Below, piece after piece: positions 40,051 through 48,838 of a stretch of DNA of 64,000 nt. The position numbers were made by a program, and so were the translations under genes. The stretch is from the NCBI RefSeq assembly GCF_014646895.1, contig NZ_BMOD01000009.1, positions 117,531 to 181,530 of the forward strand, given 5' to 3'. The stretch is from Deinococcus roseus (GTDB taxonomy: Bacteria > Deinococcota > Deinococci > Deinococcales > Deinococcaceae). Each line of letters starts with the position of its first letter. Position 1 is the first letter of the stretch. The notes under the pieces were generated by a model. The model did not search any database, was not told the origin of the DNA, and worked only from the letters and a program-made list of their open reading frames with translations.

Positions 40051-40971
40051 TCACCCCACCAGCCAGCTCTCCGCATCCTCCCTGTTCTCGAACACCCTGA
40101 ACACCTGTCCCTGGTTGGATTCTGCAGCCATTTCCCGGAAGCGCAGTTGCTTTTGCTGCCAGTCTGGCACGATCAGGGCGGTTTTCAGATGGTAATTGGT
40201 GATTTTCTGCAGCATGGCTCCGGCCACCCCGGTGCGCAGCTGGAAGAACTCTTCTGAGAGGACCTGCTCGTGCAGCATCAGCAGGGGGGTTTGCTCCTGC
40301 CAGCTCAGGGCCACCAGATCCAGGGTGTCCTGCTCTGACTTGAGGGGAGCGCTGGCTGAAAACACTTCGATGTAGGTTTTGTTGTTGTGGTGAATCACCT
40401 GATGGTTCATGTTGGGTTTTCCTTTGGCAGAGGACGGCAAGAGGTCCAGTTCTTTGCGCAGGCGCATCACCCAGTCCAGTTCGCTGTGATAAGAGGTGAT
40501 CAGGCTGTCCTGCATCATCTTCCAGAGCAGCTTTTCTCTGGTGGTGCGCTGTGGGGCGGGTGGGTTTCGTTTGTGGCTTTCCTGCAACATGCGCAGGCCC
40601 ATTTCCAGTTCGTCTTCGTAGCGGGTGATCAGGTCAGAGAGGTCTTCGTCGGAAAGCTGGTCTGCCCAGGCCAGTTGCACCAGAAAGGGCTTCCTGAATT
40701 CTGGAAGTTCGGGTCTGGTCAGCACGAACTGGCGCAATTCCTGCAGTCCGGTTTCGGTCAGGCTGTAAAGCTTCTTGGTGGGGGCACCGTCCTGATGCTG
40801 GGTTTCGTTGGTGACCAGACCTTCATCTGAAAGTTGCACCAGGGCCTTGTAAATCTGGTTGTTGTTGCCAGACCAGTGCATCTCTGGAGATCCCTCAAAG
40901 TGCTTTTTGAGGTCGTATCCGGTGGCGGGCTTCCAGCTCAGAAGGCCCAGAATCGCGTGTTTGATGGACAT
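40051..40971 (-). CDS. PadR-type regulator fused to DUF4180
   Basis: A 306-residue protein. The N-terminal winged helix is PadR-like (MSIKHAILGLLSWKPATGYD, then GNNNQIYKALVQLSDEGLV and KKLYSLTETG). A PadR C-terminal helical domain follows to about 180. Residues about 188-306 match DUF4180 (NHQVIHHNNKTYIEV near 189-203 ... EDAESWL at the end). AGGAG precedes the ATG at 40971. The fusion suggests a ligand- or partner-sensing role for DUF4180. It is likely autoregulated through the direct repeats just upstream. Confidence 0.85.
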   Translation of the reverse strand: MSIKHAILGLLSWKPATGYDLKKHFEGSPEMHWSGNNNQIYKALVQLSDEGLVTNETQHQDGAPTKKLYSLTETGLQELRQFVLTRPELPEFRKPFLVQLAWADQLSDEDLSDLITRYEDELEMGLRMLQESHKRNPPAPQRTTREKLLWKMMQDSLITSYHSELDWVMRLRKELDLLPSSAKGKPNMNHQVIHHNNKTYIEVFSASAPLKSEQDTLDLVALSWQEQTPLLMLHEQVLSEEFFQLRTGVAGAMLQKITNYHLKTALIVPDWQQKQLRFREMAAESNQGQVFRVFENREDAESWLVG

Positions 40972-40979
40972 AAATCTCC

Positions 40980-41007
40980 TAACATAGGTTAAAGATAACA
41001 TAGGTTA
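40980..41007. promoter_or_regulatory. Two direct repeats upstream of the PadR gene
   Basis: TAACATAGGTTA occurs twice (40980-40991 and 40996-41007), 16 bp apart. Each unit is itself a dyad TAAC-N4-GTTA. The first unit adjoins the PadR ribosome binding site, so protein bound there would block expression. Candidate autoregulatory operator. Confidence 0.7.
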
Positions 41008-41059
41008 CTGGAGGCAGCAATAAGCCTTTCAGCCCACAGCAAATAAACCCGCCTTGCCG

Positions 41060-41074
41060 TAATCTGGGAGCATG
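41060..41074 (+). promoter_or_regulatory. -10 box of leaderless phosphotransferase gene
   Basis: TAATCT at 41060-41065 ends six bases before the ATG at 41072; the only purine run (GGGAG) is too close to act as Shine-Dalgarno. Confidence 0.55.
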
Positions 41075-42073
41075 AATTTCTTTCCTGTGCAGTCCAGCTT
41101 GCTGGATGCCCATGCCCTGCAGAGATTGGTTGAGCAGGAGCATGACCTCCCCTTCCCCATTTCCTGCGTTCTGTACCTGCAAGGCGACAACGACACCTAC
41201 CAGATTCGGGCTGCAGATCAGACCCACTATTTGCGGGTGTACACCCACAACAAAGACCCCGAGCACCACCTGAGAATCGCCACCGAAATTGATCTGCTGG
41301 AAATCGCCCACGCTGCCGGGGTGCCAGTGGCCCGTGCCCTTTCCAGAAAAGATGGAAGTTACCTGCACCTGCTGAACGCACCAGAAGGCATCCGGGTGGC
41401 GGTGCTCTTTGAAGGTGTGCCCGGAGTTGCCCCCGGAAAAAACCTGACTGCAGAACAGGCACAGCTGTACGGTCAGGCTGTGGGTGAGTTGCACCGGGCA
41501 TGGAATGTGGACCAGGTGCTTCCCCTGCCCATTTATGATGCCGTTCCTGTTGTGGAAGAACCCATCAAACTGCTCACTTCTTATTTGCAGCAGCGGCCGG
41601 AGGATCTGGACTTTTTGCAGGAGGTGGCAGACCGGGTGTCCATTCAGATCAGCACCCTCCCGGACCATGGGGCAGCTTATGGGGTGATTCATGGGGACCT
41701 GCACAAAACCAATGTGCTGTTCACCCCGGAAAACCAGCTTTCCCTGATAGACTTCACCACAGTGGGTTACGGCTGGAGGGCACACGAAGTGGCGGTGATG
41801 CTGTGGTCCACAGCCCTGGTCGGAGATTTTGAACCCAGACCCTTTCCAGCCGTTTTTCAGGCTTACCTGCAAGGCTACGAATCCGTCAGGCCTCTGGACG
41901 ATAAAGAAAAAGCGGCCCTTCCCCTGCTTGCTGCAGGGCAACATCTGTGGATCATGGGGGTGGAGGTGGCCCTGGTGCAAAGTGGCCGCTGGGACACCCA
42001 CTGGGTCACCACCGACGGCTGGCTGGACCAGTGGATCGGGAAGTTAAGACACTGGATGGCGTTGCATCCCTGA
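41072..42073 (+). CDS. APH/ChoK-like phosphotransferase
   Basis: A 333-residue protein-kinase-like enzyme. Catalytic loop YGVIHGDLHKTNVLF (near 203-217, Brenner motif HGDxHxxN), then metal-binding LIDFTTVGYGW (near 224-234). The N-lobe GDNDTYQIRA (near 38) acts as a divergent glycine loop. Relatives phosphorylate aminoglycosides, homoserine or choline-type alcohols. No resistance context is seen, so the substrate is open. Divergent from the PadR regulator, which may control it. Confidence 0.85.
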   Translation: MNFFPVQSSLLDAHALQRLVEQEHDLPFPISCVLYLQGDNDTYQIRAADQTHYLRVYTHNKDPEHHLRIATEIDLLEIAHAAGVPVARALSRKDGSYLHLLNAPEGIRVAVLFEGVPGVAPGKNLTAEQAQLYGQAVGELHRAWNVDQVLPLPIYDAVPVVEEPIKLLTSYLQQRPEDLDFLQEVADRVSIQISTLPDHGAAYGVIHGDLHKTNVLFTPENQLSLIDFTTVGYGWRAHEVAVMLWSTALVGDFEPRPFPAVFQAYLQGYESVRPLDDKEKAALPLLAAGQHLWIMGVEVALVQSGRWDTHWVTTDGWLDQWIGKLRHWMALHP

Positions 42074-42074
42074 A

Positions 42075-42869
42075 TCAGAGATACGCGATCTCCCGGAAAG
42101 TGATTTGGTAGGGTCTGCTGCTCCATTTCTGGGTGGTTTCCTGCCAGCCATAAGCCCTTTTTTCAATCCAGTTGCCTTTTGCATCGAAAGTGTAGCTGTA
42201 ACGGTAAGCCGGATTTTTCTCGTTTTTGTAGAAAGCCCCCTCTTCCAGCACCAGACCCTGCGGATTTTTCACCTGATAATCCTTCCAGCCCGGGTGCTCA
42301 GAGGGGCTTTCTGTTTTCAGGACCAGGCCTCCTGCAAGGTGCTGGTAGGTCAGGGTTTTAAAACCAGGGGTGCCTTCCAGATATATTTTCCCTTTGAGCA
42401 CGCGGCCTGAGGCATCACATTGACGGATTTCCGTGTGCCGTCTGGGATCTGCGGCTTGCTGAATGCGGGTCTGGATCTCACAGCCCTTCCCATCAAAAAC
42501 CGAGTCCCGCACTTCAAAGGGTTCCTGTTCTTCGGTGACCTCCAGATGCAAGGTGCGGTTTTGAGGATTCCAGGTGTAAATGGACACCTGCAAATCAAAC
42601 CCTATGGGCTGCTGGAAAACATCGGTGGCAGAGGAGCCTGCAGCATTGAAAGTGATTTCCCGATAAGAGGCTTCCAGAACACTGGCAAGATCCTGCTGAT
42701 AAGAGATGGAGACTTTTGCAACCTTGCCTTTCAACTCAAACAGGCTGTAAAGGTCCAGGGCCACAGCCTGAGAAAACCCCATCCAGAAGATGCAAAACAG
42801 CACCACCATGTTTTTTCGGGCATGCTGGGATGAAAGGGCCTGAAATGGGATGTTCAAAAAATGAACCAT
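42075..42869 (-). CDS. Secreted hypothetical protein
   Basis: 264 residues. AAAGGAG lies nine bases before the ATG at 42869. The N-terminus has a long polar region followed by a hydrophobic stretch and VALDLYSLF (cleavage near AVA-LD). The mature part is beta-rich and polar. It ends with YRYSYTFDAKGNWIEKRAYG (near 225-244), a motif typical of RHS/YD-like or DUF-type exported repeat proteins (YTYDxxGNWxxR). Convergent with the phosphotransferase gene, 1 nt apart. No further function can be assigned. Confidence 0.75.
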   Translation of the reverse strand: MVHFLNIPFQALSSQHARKNMVVLFCIFWMGFSQAVALDLYSLFELKGKVAKVSISYQQDLASVLEASYREITFNAAGSSATDVFQQPIGFDLQVSIYTWNPQNRTLHLEVTEEQEPFEVRDSVFDGKGCEIQTRIQQAADPRRHTEIRQCDASGRVLKGKIYLEGTPGFKTLTYQHLAGGLVLKTESPSEHPGWKDYQVKNPQGLVLEEGAFYKNEKNPAYRYSYTFDAKGNWIEKRAYGWQETTQKWSSRPYQITFREIAYL

Positions 42870-42958
42870 GGGATTTTGCTCCTTTGGCTGTGGTGCAGGA
42901 GATTCTTCTCTTCAGGTTACTGCTTTAAATCCAAATGGACACCAAACCATCACATAAT

Positions 42959-43003
42959 TTCTGCCTTCTGCCTTCTGCCTTCTGCTGTCTTTTTGCCCTC
43001 GGC
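42959..43003. repeat. Heptamer repeat element upstream of the tolC-like operon
   Basis: Three TTCTGCC-type units, a T-rich spacer (CTTTTTG) and one CCCTCGG unit, in the same order as the copy at 28645-28727. It lies about 85 bp before the GTG start of the efflux operon and creates a false in-frame N-terminal extension. Confidence 0.88.
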
Positions 43004-43087
43004 ATCAAAACATCTCCATCAAATCTCCACAAAAGGTCCACTCCCCCTTCACTGCCCCAAACCAGACTGGAATATGGAGGTAAGAAT

Positions 43088-44413
43088 GTGCGTGTTACAC
43101 GTCCCCTGACCCTGCTGCTTTTTCTGGGGTCCCTTCACAGTCTGGCGGCCCCGATTGCGCCGCAGGATTTGTTGAACCTGATTCCTTCTTCACCTGCTGG
43201 ACAGAACCTTTTGCTTTCCGAACAGCAAGCTGCTGCGGCCTGGAATGCTGCGCAGGCCGCGCTCGGGCTGAAAGTCAATGCAGGTGGAAATTATTCCCTG
43301 AACACCTCGGATTTTTCCAGCACCCAGCAATCAGGAAGTGTGAACCTGTCCCTTTCTTTGCCTGTTTTGCCCTGGGGAACGGCTTTTGATGGCCTGAAAA
43401 CCGCACAGCGCAACCTGAAAAGTGCTTTGCTGGATGCCCGCGATGCCCGCAACATCCTGAACAGCAAAATCATCAGCGGTTATTACAGTGTCGCTCTGGC
43501 AGAACTGGACCTGAAACTGGCGAAGGAAAACCAGACGCTGGCAGAAAGCCAGTTGCAGGTGGCCCAGCAGCAGAGAGGACAGGGCACGGCCAGTCTGGAA
43601 ACCCTGTTGCAGGCCCAGCAGAAAGTGAACACCACACAGGCCAGCACCCTGAAAGCCCAGAACAACCTGGAGGTGGCCCGCAGCACCCTGGGGAACACCC
43701 TGGGCCTGCCGCTTCCTGAAGGGGAATTCACTGCAGAGGTGCAATCTGCACTGCCTGACCGCACCCTGCAGCAGTGGACCACCCTGGCCCTGTCCCAGCG
43801 CAGCGATCTGCAGAAAGCCCAGATGAAGCTGGAATCTGCCCAGGAGGCACTGAATCAGGCCATTGAAGACCGCTGGAGGCCCAATGCCACCGTGTCCAGT
43901 GGGATCAGCAGTGGTGGTCTGGGGATAGATCTGGGCCTGAACCTGCAAACCGGAGTGCTGAGCAGCAGTGCCAGCTATTCCTTCCAGAACAGCACCCAGA
44001 ACACCAGCAGCCAGACCGGTTACAAGGTCAGCCTTTCTGCCAGCATTCCGATTGTGGACGGCACCCAGGACGCCAACATCCAGACCCAGCAACTGAACCT
44101 GCAGAGTGCCAGTGCCGCTCTGGACACCACAAAACAGACGGCCATTCTGGATGTGAAACAGAAGTACAGCAGCGTGCAACTGGCCCGACTGCAGGTGCAA
44201 AACAGCAACAGCAACCTGGAACTGGCCCGTGAGCACCTGAAAGTGATGGAAGCACGCCTGAAGGCGGGTCTGAGCACCAGCCTTGACCTGACCGGAGCGC
44301 AAATTGCACTGGAACAGGCCCAGAAAGACAAAACTTCCGCAGAGGTGTCCCTGCTTTCTGCGGTTCTGGACCTGCTGGCCGCAGCAGGACAGCCTTTTGG
44401 AGGAGCATCGTGA
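43088..44413 (+). CDS. TolC-family outer-membrane efflux protein (first)
   Basis: 441 residues from a GTG at 43088, chosen because GGAGG is six bases upstream and a signal peptide follows (PLTLLLFLGSLHSLA). The mature protein is a long Gln/Ala-rich helical array with the OEP internal repeat: EQQAAAAWNAAQAALGLKVNAGG ... and later QKAQMKLESAQEALNQAIEDR. TolC proteins form trimeric exit ducts for tripartite pumps. It is the first gene of a six- or seven-gene operon in which each of the next four starts overlaps the previous stop by 4 nt. Confidence 0.87.
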   Translation: MRVTRPLTLLLFLGSLHSLAAPIAPQDLLNLIPSSPAGQNLLLSEQQAAAAWNAAQAALGLKVNAGGNYSLNTSDFSSTQQSGSVNLSLSLPVLPWGTAFDGLKTAQRNLKSALLDARDARNILNSKIISGYYSVALAELDLKLAKENQTLAESQLQVAQQQRGQGTASLETLLQAQQKVNTTQASTLKAQNNLEVARSTLGNTLGLPLPEGEFTAEVQSALPDRTLQQWTTLALSQRSDLQKAQMKLESAQEALNQAIEDRWRPNATVSSGISSGGLGIDLGLNLQTGVLSSSASYSFQNSTQNTSSQTGYKVSLSASIPIVDGTQDANIQTQQLNLQSASAALDTTKQTAILDVKQKYSSVQLARLQVQNSNSNLELAREHLKVMEARLKAGLSTSLDLTGAQIALEQAQKDKTSAEVSLLSAVLDLLAAAGQPFGGAS

Positions 44414-45453
44414 GAAATGGCATTTTGGTGATGGTGGTACTTGCTTCCAGTGCAGCTTTTGCCCAGTCTGCAACAACCGTGACGTTTCAGAGCGTCCTGA
44501 AACTGGCCATCGACAGGGGCACCGATGTGGCCAACCAGAAAACCAGCCTGAGCACCGCCCAGGCCGATCTGCAGGCCAAAAACGAAGATCCCAGCACTTT
44601 GATTTTGCCCCTCACCCAGGCCCAGCAGAGCGTGAAGCTGGAAACCCTCAAGCTGGATTATGTGAAGTTGCAGCTCACCCAGAACGTGCTTTCTGCTTAC
44701 CTGAGCGTGCTGGAAGCCCAGGAAAACCTGAATGTTTTAAAAGCCCAGGTGGATCTGGACCAGATGAACCTGGACATCGCAAAAGCCAAACTGGCCACCA
44801 AGAACGCCACGCAACTGGATGTGAGCAAGGCCCAGAACACCCTGAATTCCAGCCAGCAGGACCTGAAAAACGCCCAGGCCAGTTTCCCTGTGCTGAAAGA
44901 GAAACTGGATGCTTACACCGCTGGCAGCCTGCCCGACAACTTCCAGGTCAGTGAGCCCCAGTTGAAAGTGACCGCCTACAAACTGGACGACCTGCTGAAA
45001 AGCAGTGAAAGCAGCCTTCCCACCCTGCTGCAGAGCAACCAGAGCCTGACCATTGCGCAGATGAATGTGCAGTTCTCGGACAACGATTACACGCCCAGAA
45101 GCACCCTGGACAGCGCAAAAGCCAGCCTGCAGAGCGCCCAGCGCAGCCTCGCCTCGCAGAAAACCAGCACCCAGAGCAGCGTCAAGGATGCGTACCAGAG
45201 CTACCTGAACAGCCAGGAACGCAGCAAATTCAGTCTGGAAGACCTGAACAACAGCCAGGCCACCCTGAAGCAGGATCAGGCCAGATACAAGAACGGCACC
45301 ATCTCCAAGTACCAGCTCAAGCAATCTGAAGTGGCCGTGCTGAAATCGGAACAAAGTTACCTGCAGGCCAAAGACAGCTCCCTGAAAGCCATTGCTGCAC
45401 TGGCAGTGGCCACAGGCGTGGACACCCTGAACACCCTGGGAGGCACCCAGTGA
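44410..45453 (+). CDS. TolC-family protein (second, shorter)
   Basis: 347 residues, GTG start overlapping the previous stop (GTGA) with AGGAG four bases upstream. Signal peptide VMVVLASSAAFAQ. The body is coiled-coil (KLATKNATQLDVSKAQNTLNSS and similar). It is about 95 residues shorter than the first protein and has only one clearly complete OEP repeat. Two different TolC-like proteins in one operon are unusual; they could form a hetero-oligomeric duct, or one may be a periplasmic coiled-coil adaptor. Confidence 0.8.
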   Translation: MRNGILVMVVLASSAAFAQSATTVTFQSVLKLAIDRGTDVANQKTSLSTAQADLQAKNEDPSTLILPLTQAQQSVKLETLKLDYVKLQLTQNVLSAYLSVLEAQENLNVLKAQVDLDQMNLDIAKAKLATKNATQLDVSKAQNTLNSSQQDLKNAQASFPVLKEKLDAYTAGSLPDNFQVSEPQLKVTAYKLDDLLKSSESSLPTLLQSNQSLTIAQMNVQFSDNDYTPRSTLDSAKASLQSAQRSLASQKTSTQSSVKDAYQSYLNSQERSKFSLEDLNNSQATLKQDQARYKNGTISKYQLKQSEVAVLKSEQSYLQAKDSSLKAIAALAVATGVDTLNTLGGTQ

Positions 45454-46814
45454 CACCCCGCGCCAGGGGCTTCCTGATTGCAGGAGGCGTCGTGCTGGTG
45501 CTGGGGGCGGGTGGAGGCTGGTACTGGTACCAGCAGAAAAACAAGGCCACCGAAACCACCGTGGCCCAGATTCAGACAGCGGAGGTCACCTCTCAGGACT
45601 TCCAGATCACTGTAGAGGGGCCAGGGTCCTTGCAGGCCAGCACCACCTACGCCGTGAAATCCAACGTTTCAGGCACCGTGCAACAGCTGAAAAACGTGGG
45701 GGACCGGGTGGTGAAGGGGCAACTGCTGGCCCGCATTGATCCCGACCAGTACCAGCAGGCTTTAACCGATGCCCAGATTTCTTTGCAGAAGGCCCAACTG
45801 CAACTGGACAGCCTGAAGGCCAACCAGAACAGCACCATTCTGGGACAGCAGCAGGCCATCGCAAACGCACAGCTGAGCTACACCAGCGCCCAGAACGATT
45901 ACAACACGGCCCTCACCACCCTGAATGCCAACCAGAAGATCTATGACGCGGGCGGCATCAGTGCCCAGGTTTTGCAAGATTCTAAAAACAGCCTTGCAAA
46001 GGCAGAAAGCAGCCTCACCACAGCAAAACTCAATCTGGCCAGCGCCAGAGAAAACCTCTCCACCAAAAGCACCACAGGAGCGCAGGACCTCAAATCCTCC
46101 CAGCTTGCTGTGGAACAGGCCAGACTGTCCATCAAAACCGCCCAGGACAACCTGGCCCAGACCAAGATCTACGCCCCCATCTCTGGAATCATCAGCAGCC
46201 TGGACAGCGCAGATGGCACCATGGTTTCCGGGAACACCGGGGTTCTGACCATCCAGAACGACAACAAAGTCAAGGTTCCGGTGCAGGTGGATGAAACCGA
46301 GATCAGCAAGGTCAAGGTGGGTCAGCGGGTGGAGGTCACCCTGGATGCCCTCCCGGACCAGACGTTTGAAGGGAAAGTCACCCAGGTGGATCCCTCCGCC
46401 ACCATCTCCCAGAACATTGCGGTCTTCAATGCCACGGTCACCCTGGACAACCCGGAGCACACCCTCAGACCGGGCATGAGTGCAGAATCCACCATCATCA
46501 CGCTGGAGGTGCCTGCAGCCATGATGGTCCCCAAAACTGCAGTGGACACGGTGCGGCGCAGGGCTTACGTGAACGTGCAGCATGAAGATGGAACCATTGA
46601 AGCCGTGCGGGTGCGCACCGGTCCCGATGACGGCACCAACATCGTGGTGGAATCGGGTCTGCAACCCGGTCAGAAAGTGGTGCTGCCCACCACCACAACC
46701 ACCTCTGCTTCCGGCACCCAGAGGCAGACAGGACAAAATGGGCAAAACGGACAGGGCAACAATTTCCGGGGGGGCGCGATTGGCATTCCTCTGGGGGGAG
46801 GGTTTGGAAGATGA
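45450..46814 (+). CDS. MacA/RND-type periplasmic adaptor
   Basis: 454 residues, GTG start with GTGA overlap. One N-terminal membrane segment (FLIAGGVVLVLGAGGGWYWY) anchors it. A lipoyl half-motif AVKSNVSGTVQQLKNVGDRVVKGQLLARID is near 67, followed by a long coiled-coil hairpin, the second lipoyl half YAPISGIISSLDSADGTMVSGN and a beta-barrel. The C-terminal tail is Gln/Asn/Gly-rich (GQNGQNGQG) and resembles the repeat in the secreted protein encoded at 48839. It bridges the MacB-type ABC transporter and TolC. Confidence 0.9.
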   Translation: MTPRARGFLIAGGVVLVLGAGGGWYWYQQKNKATETTVAQIQTAEVTSQDFQITVEGPGSLQASTTYAVKSNVSGTVQQLKNVGDRVVKGQLLARIDPDQYQQALTDAQISLQKAQLQLDSLKANQNSTILGQQQAIANAQLSYTSAQNDYNTALTTLNANQKIYDAGGISAQVLQDSKNSLAKAESSLTTAKLNLASARENLSTKSTTGAQDLKSSQLAVEQARLSIKTAQDNLAQTKIYAPISGIISSLDSADGTMVSGNTGVLTIQNDNKVKVPVQVDETEISKVKVGQRVEVTLDALPDQTFEGKVTQVDPSATISQNIAVFNATVTLDNPEHTLRPGMSAESTIITLEVPAAMMVPKTAVDTVRRRAYVNVQHEDGTIEAVRVRTGPDDGTNIVVESGLQPGQKVVLPTTTTTSASGTQRQTGQNGQNGQGNNFRGGAIGIPLGGGFGR

Positions 46815-47515
46815 CCCCCGTGGTGGACATCCGGCAGGTCAAAAAGCTCTACAAAATCGGGGAGGACACCTTTGAAGCGCTCAAAGGCGTGGATGTCACC
46901 ATAGAGAAAGCAGAAATGGTCTCCCTCATCGGCCCATCAGGCAGCGGAAAAACCACCCTCATGCAGATCATCGGCCTCCTGGACCGCCCCTCCAGTGGTC
47001 AGTATTTTCTGAACGGTCAGGATGTCACCCAATTGAGCGAAAACCAGCGAAGCGACTTCAGGAACCAGCACATCGGGTTTGTCTTTCAGGCCTTTTATCT
47101 GCTCTCCCGCATGAACGTGCTGGAAAACGTTGAGGTGCCCCTCACCTACGCAGGATACGGAGCACGGGAACGCAAAGAGGTTGCCATGGGTTTGCTGGAA
47201 AAAGTGGGGCTGGCCGACAAATGGCGAAATTTGCCTTCCCAGCTTTCAGGGGGCCAGAAACAGAGGGTGGCAATTGCCAGAGCACTCACCACCAACCCGA
47301 GTTTGCTGCTGGCAGATGAACCGACGGGAGCGCTGGACACCAAAACGGGAGAAGAGGTGATGAACCTGTTCGAGTCGCTGAATCAGGAAGGGGTGACGGT
47401 GATCATCGTGACCCACGAAATGGAAGTTGCCGCCCGAACCCGACGCATCATCCGCATCCGGGACGGCAACATCGAGCAGCCCAGAATTGAACCGTCAGGG
47501 GTGGAATCTGCATGA
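46811..47515 (+). CDS. MacB/LolD-type ABC ATPase
   Basis: 234 residues. Walker A GPSGSGKTT (near 42-50), Q-loop VFQAFYLLSRMNV, signature LSGGQKQR, Walker B LLLADEPTGALD and switch VTHEMEVA. ATGA overlap with the adaptor gene. It powers the MacB-like permease encoded next. Confidence 0.93.
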   Translation: MTPVVDIRQVKKLYKIGEDTFEALKGVDVTIEKAEMVSLIGPSGSGKTTLMQIIGLLDRPSSGQYFLNGQDVTQLSENQRSDFRNQHIGFVFQAFYLLSRMNVLENVEVPLTYAGYGARERKEVAMGLLEKVGLADKWRNLPSQLSGGQKQRVAIARALTTNPSLLLADEPTGALDTKTGEEVMNLFESLNQEGVTVIIVTHEMEVAARTRRIIRIRDGNIEQPRIEPSGVESA

Positions 47516-48810
47516 GCAGCACCAGATCACAAGCTGCAAACCCTCCCGCCCGACCCTCCAGACGGAGCATCGGGATGGGGGTGATTTTTCGGATTGCCTG
47601 GAAAGCCATCATCGGGAACCCCCTCAGGTCTGCCCTGACCGTGCTGGGCGTGGTGATTGGTGTGGCTGCCGTGGTCGCTCTGGTGATGATTGGGCAGGGG
47701 TCGACCAGCAACATCACCAAATCTTTAGAAAGCCTCGGCACCAACCTCCTCACCGTTGGACCCAACTTTGGCGGAAGAAACCAGGGGGGTGGGGGCGGCA
47801 TCGTGCGCACCGGAGACCGCCAGAGCGTCACCATGAAAGATGTGGAGGCCATCCAGCGACAGCTTGGCAGTCAGGTGGCCGGAATTGCCCCGGTCAGCCA
47901 GGGCCGTTACCAGATCAAATACGGCAAGAGCAACCTGAACGTGCAGGTCACCGGAACCTGGCCCGATTACGCAACCGTGCGCAATTCTGCCGTGGACAAA
48001 GGGGCTTTTTTCAGCAAGGCAGATGTGGATGGCCGCAAACGCACCGCAGTGATCGGGTACGGGATTGCGCAGGACCTGCTCACCGATGTGGACCCCATCG
48101 GGCAGAAAATCAAACTGGGTGGCATCTCCTTCACGGTGGTGGGTGTGCTTCCTGACAAGGGAGATGCGGGCTTTGCCAACGCCAATTACAGCGTCCTGAT
48201 CCCGCTGAGCACCTTCCAGAAACGCCTCTCCAGGTCCAGCCCCTCCAATCCCACGGTGTCCAACATCTACATTCAGGGACCGGACCAGAAAACCCTCAAA
48301 GACCTGCAAAACACCGTGACAGAACTGATGGCCACGCAGCACGAGCAGACCGATCCCACCAGTTACGACTTTCAGGTGCAAAACCAGGCCGATGCACTCG
48401 CCAGCATCAATCAGGTGTCCCAGACCCTGACGCTGTTTCTGGGTGGGGTCGCAGGAATCAGCCTGCTGGTGGGCGGCATCGGCATCATGAACATCATGCT
48501 GGTGAGTGTCACCGAACGCACCCGTGAAATTGGCATCCGAAAGGCCCTGGGGGCCAAACCCCGAGACATCCTCACGCAGTTTCTCACCGAGTCCGTGGTG
48601 CTCTCTGTGGGAGGCGGCTTGCTGGGCATTGCCATTGGACTGGGCCTCGCCAATGGGGTGGGGAAAGTCCTGAACATCACCCCCGTGATGTCTCCATCCA
48701 GCATGCTGCTGGCCTTCACCTTCTCGGTGGTGGTGGGGGTGTTTTTCGGGTATTACCCCGCCAGTCGGGCTGCAAAACTTGACCCTGTGGACTCTCTTCG
48801 TTATGAGTAA
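47512..48810 (+). CDS. MacB-type ABC permease
   Basis: 432 residues with the MacB layout: one N-terminal membrane segment (SALTVLGVVIGVAAVVALVMIG near 40-61), a large periplasmic MacB_PCD domain (about 62-300) and three C-terminal membrane segments with the FtsX domain (SVTERTREIGIRKALGAKPRDI near 336-357). ATGA overlap with the ATPase. Mechanotransmission-type transporter; exports macrolides, peptides, toxins or envelope lipids. Substrate unknown. Confidence 0.92.
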   Translation: MSSTRSQAANPPARPSRRSIGMGVIFRIAWKAIIGNPLRSALTVLGVVIGVAAVVALVMIGQGSTSNITKSLESLGTNLLTVGPNFGGRNQGGGGGIVRTGDRQSVTMKDVEAIQRQLGSQVAGIAPVSQGRYQIKYGKSNLNVQVTGTWPDYATVRNSAVDKGAFFSKADVDGRKRTAVIGYGIAQDLLTDVDPIGQKIKLGGISFTVVGVLPDKGDAGFANANYSVLIPLSTFQKRLSRSSPSNPTVSNIYIQGPDQKTLKDLQNTVTELMATQHEQTDPTSYDFQVQNQADALASINQVSQTLTLFLGGVAGISLLVGGIGIMNIMLVSVTERTREIGIRKALGAKPRDILTQFLTESVVLSVGGGLLGIAIGLGLANGVGKVLNITPVMSPSSMLLAFTFSVVVGVFFGYYPASRAAKLDPVDSLRYE

Positions 48811-48838
48811 AACCGTTACGAGCAAGAAAGGAATCTCC

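Noticed and set aside
42935..43087. N-terminal extension of the first TolC-like protein from an ATG at 42935
   Set aside because: The extra 51 residues translate the heptamer repeat and would hide the signal peptide; the GTG at 43088 has a perfect GGAGG.
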